DNA of 64,000 nucleotides, from assembly GCA_008704415.1 (NCBI GenBank), contig VXIS01000194.1, forward strand, positions 1-64,000. The letters are read 5' to 3'. The first letter of the stretch is position 1; the number at the start of each line of letters is the position of its first letter. Below are positions 45,191 to 55,802 of this stretch, in pieces. A program made the translations under genes and the position numbers. Source of the DNA: Sphaerosporella brunnea (lineage: Eukaryota > Ascomycota > Pezizomycetes > Pezizales > Pyronemataceae). The notes under the pieces were generated by a model. The model saw nothing but the letters and a program-made list of their open reading frames with translations. It made no database searches and was not told the DNA's origin.

Positions 45191-45685
45191 TCACAGATGG
45201 GACCGAGTGATACGCCGTGAAGCTCTCTGGCGTGTGACGAGCAAAACACTCCCGGATGGGTAGACAAGATACCAGGGATGCCTGGGAGCTTGCGCGGCGC
45301 GAATTCCATTCATTGTCTCAAGTGTCAACCCTGGCCGCACCTCATTATTCGCTACAGTGCACCCTTCAGCGACGGATGAGGAGGCTGCCATTTTGGCAGT
45401 GTGGATCGAGAAGGTCAAGGAAGAGCACCGCCACCGCGGCTTCGATGTGTAGGTTACGTTTGTCATGCCGTCGACATCGACAGTCGTCGGCATTGCTGGC
45501 GGGGCGCTTTTCTGCTGCCCTTCGTGTTGCGCTGGCCAGCTATAAACTATGACCGGAATCCGATAGCACGTGTAATTTGCGTTCCTGCACGCCGCCGCAG
45601 CGGGAGCAATCCCTACCAGTAGTACGGCACCATGGATAGGCATGTTGAAACAGCAGCTGGTCTTGTCGGCGGACGAGCTGTGCAA
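45191..45685 (-). CDS. Candidate secreted protein, unknown function
   Basis: The frame of 164 codons contains MPIHGAVLLVGIAPAAAAC (ATG at about 45643), a good signal-peptide-like start, followed by a short Cys-containing part (CRNANYTCYRIP). The upstream region and the first about 90 codons are paralogous to 21205-21490 on the other strand. The C-terminal half may be intron read-through. No family recognised. Confidence 0.4.
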   Translation of the reverse strand: MHSSSADKTSCCFNMPIHGAVLLVGIAPAAAACRNANYTCYRIPVIVYSWPAQHEGQQKSAPPAMPTTVDVDGMTNVTYTSKPRWRCSSLTFSIHTAKMAASSSVAEGCTVANNEVRPGLTLETMNGIRAAQAPRHPWYLVYPSGSVLLVTRQRASRRITRSHL

Positions 45686-45709
45686 GGGACGATAACGGCC
45701 TCAGCGTTC

Positions 45710-47095
45710 GGTTGTTGGGTTGGCCTTTGTTGCGCTGTGATGCCGTTGTGTTGTAGGTCCGGCTTGTTGAAGCCAAATTCTTCGATGCTATGAGTCCTAT
45801 GGTTGAGCACGATTAGTGTTTGGCGGGAGCGGTGATGGATTTGTAGATAAATTTTGACGCTGGTTCTTGCGAGTCCAAGGAAGCGATATATAACGGCCCC
45901 CCTTGGGCGACAGATTTGAAGGCGAAGCACATTATTCTAGCACCTGTGGGAAGTGGGGCATATAAAGAGAGTTAGAAATTGTTGATGCATTCAGCCCTTA
46001 GGTATTACGGTCAGTATTTTTTAGCACTCTATGGAATCTGATACATGTTCTATCCTGCGGAGAAGATCGCCTGTAGGCCTACAGGGCCAGCAGACCAGTA
46101 TTCTCAGCAGGCCAGCCAACTCGGTAGACAGAATTTTGGTTTGTACCACCCAAGTTCTATCTTCCCGGCGGGCCAGCCCACTCAGCAGATGATCTACCCG
46201 CCGCCATCGAGGTTGTCAACCTCTGAGACTAACAACTACCTTTACATGATGTCTGCGCCGAGCTCCTCGCCCACCAGCACCAGTTCAAATGCCTCAGGAA
46301 GCAGCATCCTTGCACCCTTCGCTGTTGAAAGCTATTGGGGCATAAGTGCCGTGTTGGGGCCTAGGAATTGCGGTCGCAGTAGTGCCTGAGCAATGGTTGA
46401 TCTTTCCCGACAGCAAGCCGGAGAAAGGACCTGATCAAAAGACAAAGTTTATTTAAAACACAGACGCGTTGAATAGGATCAAGGACGCCTAGTAGAACAT
46501 CGTCAGATCATGTGCGGTACAGAGATATTCGAGAGGTTCGCCTCCAGCTGACTCAATAAAGCCACAAAGATTATTACCGAGCGCTACAATGGAATCCGAA
46601 AGCCTGAAGTCGAGTGGATTCTTGAGCACTGTCAGGCCTGTTTGGTTGAACGACTGAACGCTCTCGTGCCGCTCTGCAATCCTTCGTATCCGAGCGAACA
46701 TGCGAACGTATCCAGGTTGATTAACCCTAAGACTTTATCGGTCACGGCCGGAGAATCAGAGATCTTGGGCGGTACACACTAAAATTATGTCGACCGAGTA
46801 GGCTGGCTGCCGAGAATTTCGGCCTACAGAATTATTTTCTGGGCATGATAGAAGGGTGCCAGTGAATGAGCCACGGTGGCTCAGTGACTGCGCCACAACG
46901 AGTGAGAATCCAGTTCGAAACTCACAGTAATCCTGGGAAAGGTGTTCGGCCTGCCGAAGTTCATTTCGCTGCCTGAGGGTGAGGTTGCGCGAAGCTACCC
47001 CTCTCCAACCTCCAACGCAACGCAGCAGCCTGGCCAGATTTCCCCGCATCGTGATCAAGTCAGCTCGCCCCAGTCCTCCGCAATATCGGTACCCT
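45710..47095. other. No gene; hAT-like end near 46083-46110
   Basis: CAGTATTCTCAGCAGGCCAGCC at about 46092 looks like a decayed end of the CAGTGTTCTCA family. A tRNA-like A/B box pair is hinted at 46866-46925 (+) but does not fold. No exon supported. Confidence 0.35.
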
Positions 47096-47955
47096 CCCTA
47101 TCATACAAAAATATGGTGATTCACGTTTTAAAAAACGTGAGCCCAAGCGGGAAACGCAGTTCACGTTTCTCGGAGATGTGAATTACGTTATGGTTCTGGC
47201 CAGCGTCGAAGAAACGTGAATCACGCCAAATAGAAAGACGTGGCTTGCGTCAACTGCCGTTGAGCTTGAACGGGGGGTGGCGGTTAATGAGATGGAGTGA
47301 TATGCAGTGAATCACAACCACCACCCCAAAAACACCAACCCCACAACCACCACCCAAAAAATACCATCCCCACAACCAGCACCCCAACCGTGCTATCACT
47401 ATCAAGTTAAAGGTATCTCAAGCTCTCACAAAACAATCAAGCTAATGTTGCTTCAGCGAAGTGAAAGCAATACTGGTATGTGCACCAAGCTGAAGGTCCA
47501 TGGTACCCTCCCACAAACAGGGCTACTTGCTGCAAGCGGTGGTTTTGCTGGTTTGTAGACATTCTTCCTGCGCCGCCGGCCTCCGATAGCTAACTGCGGC
47601 ATAGGACCACTGTTTTCTGGTTTCTCTTTTCAAGGGTTGTACTTCATGCGCAGCCAGACTCTCATAGCTGAATGGGGCGTAGTACTGCATTGCTTCTTGT
47701 GTCTGGTGGTGACTTGCTGTCCTTTAGCTCTACCATTGCAACGCAATTACAAACAATATGGGGCGCATTAGAAAGCTCTGAACACGCAAATCACGTCATG
47801 TAAAGAGACGTAGTTCACGTCTGAAGAGACGTGACAGACGTTGTACCTATCACGTTTTCGATCACGTTTTCGGGTTACGTTTTCAGGTCACGTTTTCCAT
47901 AAGCTCACGTCATTCTGTGATAAAACGTGACTCAAGTTATGTTTGTATGATAGGG
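47096..47955. mobile_element. Inverted-repeat element (860 bp) with CACGT-rich subterminal arrays
   Basis: Perfect 14-bp terminal inverted repeats CCCTATCATACAAA/TTTGTATGATAGGG, flanked by CCT on both sides (47093-47095, 47956-47958), a possible 3-bp target duplication. Within about 130 bp of each end the motif TCACGTTT/AAACGTGA is repeated many times in both orientations. The centre has no transposase and an A/C-rich stretch (47310-47400). Confidence 0.75.
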
Positions 47956-48859
47956 CCTGCCTCCCATCCACAATAAACTTAGCGGGTAGCCTCAGTTGAA
48001 CGATGAGATAGCATCAATAAGGGGGCGGACAGGATTTGGTTGGGGATGAGTGAGGGTCTGCCACAGGCTATAAAGGTTGCATGCGGACAACAAACTTGAT
48101 TACACACACACATCCACAATACACTGCTGCGTTTCGCGTTTCCGCAATAAGTACCCTGCGTGGCATCCGTCTCCCCAGGTTAGCGCTTGGCATGCCCCAC
48201 CAGCCGGTACAAGTCCACACTCTCAAACTATTTCCACCGGCCGGCCGGCCAGTTTATCTCCTTCCCGATCCCCCCCTGAGCTCGGCACCCAGGCAGCGAG
48301 CTGAAGAGGGCGGTAGTAGCTGGTGATGTCCCCGCCGTGCTGGAGCGCGCCCAATTTGATGTTAGTATTGGGGATACCCAACTGCGCCGAGGCTGGGTAA
48401 GAAACCTCCGAGTCCTGGCTTCCAAGTTCCCGGGTCCGGGTGTTTTGCTCTGTCACACCGGCTTAACGCTGCTTGTCCAGGGACGCACTCCCAAATCGCG
48501 TCATCGTCGAAAGGGGGGATGTGCGAAACCCGGTCGGCTATATGATGTGCAACTCCCCACTGTTCAACTGGTTGAAAGACTCGCGACCACGCGGTAAAAA
48601 TGTCGCCAGGTGCACACTTGGTTCTGTCCAATAGCTATCCTTTGCTTGTGCGCAGCTGAATATTTGCGTTGGGAGTCAACTGTCGAAGGATCACCGCTTG
48701 TCACGCGGTACGAGGTCAGGGGGTATTTTGTATGGACAGAAATTTGGGGGGTAGTCAGCGCTTTTCGCTGAGTTCCCACACCTCCCCAGTCCCTAGGTTG
48801 ACCCCAACTGCCCAGCGACTCATTCACGGTGGAGTCCAGGCGGTACACATGGTCTCACT
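47956..48859. other. No gene seen
   Basis: Several frames open but without a motif or clear splice pattern. Confidence 0.35.
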
Positions 48860-49873
48860 CGGCTGCGACCAATCAAATCAGTTCCCTGCAAAACAAACGG
48901 AACGAGTCAAGGATAGTGGCAAAGAACTCAAGCGATTCATTTCTGGGCGCAAAGCGCGGGTGCTGAATGTTGATATTACAACCGGAATGCTAGTAACCCG
49001 GCTCCCGCTATACTACCGTATCGTCCCGGTATTGAGCAACGCGGGCCGGAGGGGTGGGGGTGGTAAGATTGCGGGTGTCGAGGGTTTCCTATTGGTAAGA
49101 TTGGACATCGCGGTCACAGTTTGGGTTTGTACACAACTTTAATGATGGTCAAAAGGCGGGGCGCGGGTACTTTGTGAGCGGCATGCGCAATGAAAGAAGA
49201 TCGAGATCCCGAGCTATTTGCATACCCCGAGGGAGTTTACTATGGGCGATGGACGAATCGAGACCCGAAAGGCTGGCAAATTTTACGGACTTAATGCCTC
49301 TCAGGTACGCCGTTGGATACAACATCGCCCACGCGCGAGTCTTTAGAAATTAACTTTTTGATAGCTTGGCAACACCCCCACCCGTCCGGACCGCGTTGTT
49401 TGATACCGGGACGATACGGTTGGTGAGTGAAATAGGTATAGGTGCAAACGCAATGACGGTCGGCCGCCGCATCCTGGAGTAGTGTGTAAAGCCTGGATCA
49501 ACGAGATCAACGCGGCCACATGGCCAGAGCGTAAGGTTCCGATCGGCATTATGTATGCCGGTGCTTTGAGCTGATTTTAACGTCGCAGAAAATTACAACG
49601 CCAGGACCCTCATCCATACGTAACACCGTCGTTGAAACTCTCCCGGAAGAAGACAAGAAAGCCCTCCGCGTCCTCCGGTCCGAGGCCACCTCCGACAAAC
49701 GGGACTGTCTACAGACACGGGTGAATGAAAGGATCCGGATCTGAGATGAGTATAAGGCAAGCCCAATCAAGTTTACCATCGCCGGGGAAAGTATCAATAG
49801 CCGCGAGAAGGTTCATGGGTTCCTTGAGTTGGATGCAAAGTATGATGGCAGGGAGTGCATTGTTTGGCTTTAA
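48860..49873 (+). pseudogene. Decayed multi-exon gene, unrecognised
   Basis: Protein-like segments follow in order on the + strand: KQTERVKDSGKELKRFISG (48890), FNDGQKAGRGYFVSGM (49140), RYAVGYNIAHARVF (49296), VCKAWINEINAATW (49484), SSIRNTVVETLPEEDKKALR (49610) and SPIKFTIAGESINSREKVHG (49764), ending at TAA 49871-49873. They lie in different frames, and an in-frame TGA (49741-49743) separates the last two. No family recognised. Confidence 0.45.
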
Positions 49874-49900
49874 AGTACAGATTGAAACTTGACACCATGT

Positions 49901-49986
49901 GGGGGTGTGGTTTAGTGGTATAATTCCTCTTTAGCATGCAACAGCTAGCTTAGAGGCGGTCCGGCGTTCGATTCGCCGCTCCTCCA
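49901..49986 (+). tRNA. tRNA-Ala (AGC) with intron
   Basis: Anticodon stem CCTCT/AGAGG around TTAGCA, an intron of about 14 nt (TGCAACAGCTAGCT) and T. T-stem CGGCG/CGCCG is perfect; acceptor GGGGGTG/CTCCTCC has one mismatch; discriminator A. A TTTTTT run follows at 49990. Confidence 0.85.
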
Positions 49987-50242
49987 TTATTTTTTCTGAG
50001 CGAGAGTTGTTTTACCTATGTTATAAAACAGAGCACGCCATCAAGAGGGTTATCGTGTTGACGTGAACTCGCCAGCCGGAAGACCCACCACTTCCAAGTG
50101 GTCACACAGGAGGAACCGGGCGCATTTGAATGGAATGACTAGACGCGTTGAATTTTACCCTTGACGAGAACGGCAAAACTAGAAAAAATGACCTCTGCAA
50201 CATCCAGAGAGACGCAAGGACTCCTTCCATAACTGCCTTCCC

Positions 50243-50300
50243 CTTTTTTTTTCGTTTTCATCATATTGCATTCGGCCGCTTGCGGCCAAGGTACAAAATA
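50243..50300 (-). mobile_element. Truncated LINE 3' end
   Basis: Minus strand: GGCCGCAAGCGGCC hairpin, then AATGCAATATGATG, AAAACG and an A-run. Same family as the 3' end at 55600. Confidence 0.7.
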
Positions 50301-51116
50301 AAGAGATCCTCTGGGCCTGCGCCTCCTGGTCGGGGCCAGGTGTCGAGACAACCCACTTTCCCACATGTCAAGAAAACAAATAACCAGAACTTCAAGACCT
50401 CCAAGGAAAATACCTTCTTCCCCTGAGCTTTACCACCAGCACCGCCACTACAGCAACAGCGAAGCAAGTGAAGCATGACCTCTATAGTTATCTGTCAACA
50501 TGCAGCCCGAACCGAAAGCTAGGGATAGGATGCAGCATACAATTCCATGTTGGCGCCATAAATCAATGCCGCCATCAAGGCTTCCGGAGATCCTTCTTCC
50601 GGAGCGGACGCCTTAAGCTTTGTGTCGACCGTGTGTGACTTTGCATCGGGACAGTTCATGAAGTCGAGAGCATCGCCATCCCCGTTGTTCCCTATCGATA
50701 AACCGTCAATCGAACGCTGAGACCCGGGAGAGTTTGGATAATTTTCCATACCAACGGAGTCGAGCCGGAAACACAAGTCATAGAGCGAATAACTGGTTTT
50801 TTTCTCATCCCCCAGGGTTGCTATAGTCTGCGGGACTGGCTCTTTTTTGTCATCAGTACTCAGCACCATCGAGGCGCCATGATTGTTCGTTTGGTTCTGG
50901 AAGCCCGGGAACGGCAGTTTCAGGTACAGGGTGTCGGAGGCGACGTCCTTGGGTTTGGTATATCTGCGTCTGCCGTATGAATCCTCGTAAAAGTCACGGA
51001 AGCCACCTGTTTGGTCTGAGAACTTCCAACAGAGGCGAACCCGGTCGCCATCCTTCAGCTGGTCTCCATCCTGGCTGTTGTCGTACTTCAATATGCGCCA
51101 CATCGAGTGTTCGTCG

Positions 51117-52215
51117 TGGTGATGGACACGAGCCGAGCCGGCTCGAGCCAATAGCTCGAGCCACGAGCTAGAGCCGGCTCGAGCCCGGTGAATTTTGAGC
51201 TCGAGCCGGCTCGAGCCTACCTCTGGCTCGACTCGAGCCGGCTCGAGCTTTTACATAGAATTGTGTTCGTTTTGTGGACGTGCCTGGTCTCAGATATCAC
51301 TCAAGCGGGACCATCTCAACCCACCCCACCATCGCCCCACCGCCGCCACCGCTGTGGGGGAACAGAGGCGGCTTGAGAGAGTGTGACGGCCAGTGTGGGG
51401 CAATGGAGGCGCTTGGGAGAGAGTGATTTGAGTCAATCCTTCAGGAAAATTACCGACGCGGTGATGCACCAGCAATCGAATCAAGCCGTCTCGGCAGGGT
51501 CCAGGTAGACCAGGAACTTGCAGCTATGTTCGGCAGTATTGGACAGCGGCCGCAGACTACCAACCTTGAAGGAACGATGGTTACTCCAGAGACAACACGG
51601 TATCTTTGCGAGCCCCCGGTTGACCTGGGAACCGACCCTCTGCATTGGTGGAAGATGAACGAGCACCGCTTCCCTTCCCTCGCACGCATGGCAAGGGATT
51701 ACCTCGCCATCTGTGCATCAAGTGTTCAGTGTGAGCAGCTCTTCTCCGTGTAAGTTTGAATTTTGCCGAGCCACGTTTGCCCACATCCGCTGATCAACGA
51801 TGCAGTGCTGGCGATATCATCACAAAAAAGCGGAACCGTCTGCTGAAGGAGTCCAGCAGCACGTTGTTGCTGCTTAAGCATTGGTTGAAGCAAACTGACG
51901 TCCAGCCATGGGAAAAGTGGGGTTATGAACTTGAAGACACCGCGGCGGACCCTTCAGCCAGACATCGTGAGGGCATTGCGGGAGACGGGGCCGGGCCGGA
52001 GAGCAATAGTGACCATGACGCCCCGGAGGGGGCAGATTCAGCTGCCGAGGCCGCTTTGAACTCCTCCTCAGGGCTGTCAGAAATCTCCGATTGATAGCTT
52101 GTAAACGCTTACGGAATCTACAGAGTCCCACCAATTGTTTCCCTCGTGCCTTAAACTGTTGCATGGCTCGAGCCTACCCTCCGGCTTGAGTCGAGCCGGC
52201 TCGTGTCCATCACTA
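51117..52215 (+). mobile_element. Internally deleted hAT element (1,099 bp) with 8-bp target duplication
   Basis: Ends TGGTGATGGACACGAGCC and its counterpart ...CGTGTCCATCACTA differ little from those of the 3.2-kb hAT copies, and GAGCCGGCTCGAGCC subterminal repeats are present. GTTCGTCG flanks it at 51109-51116 and 52216-52223. It keeps only the transposase 3' part. Confidence 0.95.
51526..52094 (+). pseudogene. hAT transposase C-terminal remnant with an intron
   Basis: Encodes WWKMNEHRFPSLARMARDYL and SSVQCEQLFS, an intron at 51750-51805 (GTAAGT...TGCAG), then AGDIITKKRNRLLKESSS and an acidic tail to TGA 52092-52094. The two 3.2-kb copies have no intron here, so this remnant comes from a different lineage of the family. 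The BED finger and both catalytic Asp motifs are gone. Confidence 0.9.
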
Positions 52216-54314
52216 GTTCGTCGCTTGATGACACCGCGGGAAGGAAAACGCCTTGTTGATTCCGGTAGACAGTCATCATGGTATTGAACTTTTCCTCTTT
52301 TTCCTTGCGATCCGGCCCTTTAACAGTGGCCGTGGTACGCGTAACGATGCTCACACGGGTGTTATGACCGATCTGCAATTCCAACACCTGAATCAGCGAG
52401 ATAGGCATGAGTCGCGCTGGGCTCAAACTCCCTACGCTATTTCCAGTGGGCACCTCAATCGTCCAAACAACGTTGCACCGCTCCGCATCAGCCGTTGTGC
52501 CTATTATTCAGGTTAGCTTGCCTGGGTTTGACTGGGAATAACGTAATATAAAAAGATACCGAGTTTGTCGCCGGTCGGACTGGCGATCACAGGGGCCTGA
52601 GTACTACAGAAAGGTCAAAATATGAAAGTCAAGAACAATCAATAGGGACACACCTGGCAGGAAAGAATAGTGCATTGGCCGTTTGCGTTTCCACAGGTTG
52701 TAGACAAGTGGTCACGTCGTTAGTAAGATCAACAGTCCAAAAAAGAATATCCAGCGTTTTCTTAACGGTTTTCTGTTGAACCTTGACTCCTGGTTTGACG
52801 GCAATCTTCACGGGTTTTGGAGGGTTGTTGGGATAATGTCCTAGGTAAGCCGGTGTCTGATCTCACATTAGTTATCAGCCTTTTTTTGACAGTGGACATC
52901 CAAAATAGCAACTTACAGACGTGTTGAGAACCCGTTTGAGGGGCTCATTCATGACAAGAGAAAACCGTACATCAATGGTTCTGGAGTCCGGTACTGTCAA
53001 GTATTCTGACAACTTGGAGACTGCTTGTACAAACCACTGTTTCACCTTCCCAAATTGGGGATTTCCGGCGATTGCATCCGACAGGGGAGTCAATTTGGAC
53101 CGCTATAAGAGTTCGGTGTTAATCATGACGTTTCAAAGAGATTCAAAGAGAGAGAAAAAGGAAAACGGACCTCAATTACTCGCCAGTTGTTGAAATCCAC
53201 TACCGAAGCTGTCCAAGCAGGTGGACTGAGAGGATAGAGATTAGTCTATGCGCACGTTTCGAGAGGGTTATAGGCTGTTACTTGGCGGCTAAGAGCGTGT
53301 TGCCTCCGGTTGCATTAAAAGACATCCTCTCGCTTCTATCTGTGACCGCAGTGCCATCCACCGATCCGGTGCCGTGTTCATTCGAGACCTTCGTACTAGC
53401 ACCAATTCCAAGAGGCTATTTATTCTTGTTAGCACCAAAACCTACTACCGTACGAATAGAGTGCTAACCGTTGAAACCGCAAGGCCCACTTCCGCTTTGA
53501 ACTGGTGCTTTTCACTTGTTTCGGTGGTCGTTGCATCGGCTTTCGAAACTTTGCTGGTTTCCAGGCAACCTCCGAGTTCAACCTGGTGGCAAAACAGATG
53601 CCCTGGCACATACCATCAGCATCCCGGAAAATGAAAGGAACCATCAGGCTGCAAACCGAACGTGTCGTGAAGATTCCGAAGTTGTTTGATCTGCCAGTAT
53701 TGCGGTTAGAAAAAAAAACAAAGGCAGTCAGGGACATGTCGAGTAACATTTTTCTCTTTTTTGATAAGGTCAAGCGCTTCCTTGAGCTCGTCAGTTGGCT
53801 CAAGATCTTCCGGGTTGAGGTACAAGGTAACTCGTGGAAACTGAAAGTCATATTAACACAATGGTACTGGTAGGAGCCATTCTTGGAGCATGCCTTGTAC
53901 GTTGCCATGAGGACCTTTCCATATTCCTTTTTTGTCCTTTTATTGGAACCTGAATTCTCAAATTTGACACCTCCCGTACCACCAACCGACCATCCCGATG
54001 CCCCACCAGACCTGTGGCTTGTCAGCATCACGGAAAGCTGCACGTGGCGGTGTGAAAGAACAAACTCACACAGAAGCCTCCACGGAGGTGGAATCGAAAT
54101 GATTGCTAGCCATGGATTCCTGGAACTCATGGGTGACGCTGACCACATTGACCGATGACTTGTCGTTCAAAACGAATGACGGGATGGCATTTGGTTTGAC
54201 GGGCGCTGTGAGGTCCTTGGCATTTACCGGCTTAACTGCTTCCCCAGCAGATGAGCCAGGCTTTTTGTCTGCTTTTAATTTATCCATCTCCGGGGGGGAT
54301 TTCGCAAGTGCAGC

Positions 54315-54411
54315 TTTGTCGGCAGTGACTTTGTCGGCAGTGACTTTGTCGGCAGTGACTTTGTCGGCAGCGGTTTTGTCGGCAGCGGTTTTGTCGGCAG
54401 TGGCTTTCAGC
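54315..54411 (-). repeat. 15-bp coding tandem repeat in MACPF gene
   Basis: About six units of GTCGGCAGTGACTTT or close variants (+ strand) encode repeated ADK-containing pentapeptides in a Lys/Asp/Ala-rich spacer. Confidence 0.85.
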
Positions 54412-55802
54412 TCCTCTCTCTTATTTTCGGCCCCTTTTGGCATGTTCAAACCACTGCGAAGTCGGAAAGCTAAAGAAGGTATCAGCTTAGGCTAGAGTGT
54501 ATGCATCGTTACTACAGACCTGGCTTCCTTGCGCGGACGATGCGGTTATTCTGAACATCGAACTTCCATCCATAAAAGGCGCCGCTGTTTTTGAGAACAG
54601 CATCCCACTCGGTCTCGTTCATCTGGCTGGCATGTCTGTCGAAGGTTGCGGTCAGACCAGTTCGAAGATGAGTTACATGTTATACTCACTTTCCGGCTTG
54701 TATGGAGGTAGGTGCGTAATCACTGGCCTTGAGTTCCTCCTTGATTTCGAGGGCTTTCAGGTCTAACTCGAGCTTTTGTTGTTCCTGCATAGGGAAAAAC
54801 GGCGTAAGTTGCCTAGACATAGTACTTTTTTTGGTGAACTTACCCGCAATGTCAAGTTCGGCTTGAGCTTTTCCATCATATCTTTCACCTCTTTGGAGGC
54901 CTCGTGCTTTTTTTTCGCCTGGCTTCCGGTTTTGTGGAACCAAATTTTGATCACCCGTGTGCTGTTCTTGGATTGCGGAGAAGAGTCAACTGTCGTAGAC
55001 TCGTCAACGTCCACGTCTCCCTCATCCCCCTCACCCTTGCCTCTTCCCTTCTCCGGATTTTTGCCCGGCATGTCATCGTGGCCCTTCTCCCACATTAGTC
55101 GCTAGTTACGGGTGCGGTTCGCTTTGACTTACCGTCATGGAGAGGTATTCGGTAAGGGTGACATTGTCGTCGATCGGAGTGCCGTCTTCCAAGCAAAATT
55201 CATCCTTCTCGGGGTCGCCGGACATTTTCTGGACCAATTTTCTGATATCCTGCACGGAAGAGTGAATGGAGCCTGAGTTCTGGTTCCCATAGGTGGTTAC
55301 ACGTACGAAGGTGAGCAGAAACAAAGACTGGGAGATAAGGCTCTCGGGGGGTTCCTCAGTTTCGCCAGCGGCGTTGAGGCGGGGAGTAACGATGAAAACG
55401 TTAAAGATGGTTGACTAATGACAGGGTCGGGGGTCAGTCAATGCCACAGGCCTAGAGCCGAGAGGGGGAGGGCGCACCGTGATGGGCGGAAACTATGAAA
55501 GCCTAGAGAAGTAGCCCTGTAGCGTTTGAGTATCCTTGATTCTGGCAACGATGCCTTCCTCAGTGGAAATTCTGAATAATTGGCTTAGTCGAGGTTCCTT
55601 TTTGTTTGTTTTTGTTTTGTTTTAATCATCCTGTATTCGGCCGCTTGCGGCCATGACATGGGGCTATATATACATGAATGAATCTACCCTTGGACCTCAA
55701 GTGTCCACAGACGGGCGTGATTCAGTGGGCGCACTAAGGAAATTCGTATCAAGTAATGTATGACAAGGGAAACACAAAGGAGAGAAAAGAGGGCGGGTCA
55801 GA

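Larger units (their letters stand above)
50519..55414 (-). pseudogene. MACPF (perforin-like) gene, about 18 exons, interrupted by a hAT element
   Basis: Splice sites and phase give exons at about 55414-55133, 55086-54844, 54784-54690, 54635-54520, 54469-54070, 54011-53917, 53840-53749, 53690-53657, 53602-53469, 53415-53282, 53225-53171, 53102-52917, 52856-52654, 52603 to about 52570, and 52501 onward to 50519. The MACPF core is shown by an aromatic-Gly...LGG signature spanning the 53657/53602 splice and by GGNTLL at about 53290, followed by the usual W...NWRVIE block. A ubiquitin-like N-terminal part (EFCLEDGTPIDD, about 55190) and a C-terminal beta-rich domain (DGDRVRLCWKF) are as in fungal MACPF proteins. 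MACPF proteins oligomerise into membrane pores; fungal roles vary. The last exon is split by the hAT element at 51117-52215. No other stop or shift was seen, but the exon near 52570 is unsure. Confidence 0.8.

Noticed and set aside
47101..47235. Regular ACGTGA/TCACGT motifs considered as a CRISPR-like or operator array
   Set aside because: Units are palindromic, irregularly spaced and mirrored at the other end of the element, so they belong to transposon ends; CRISPR is not expected in a fungus.
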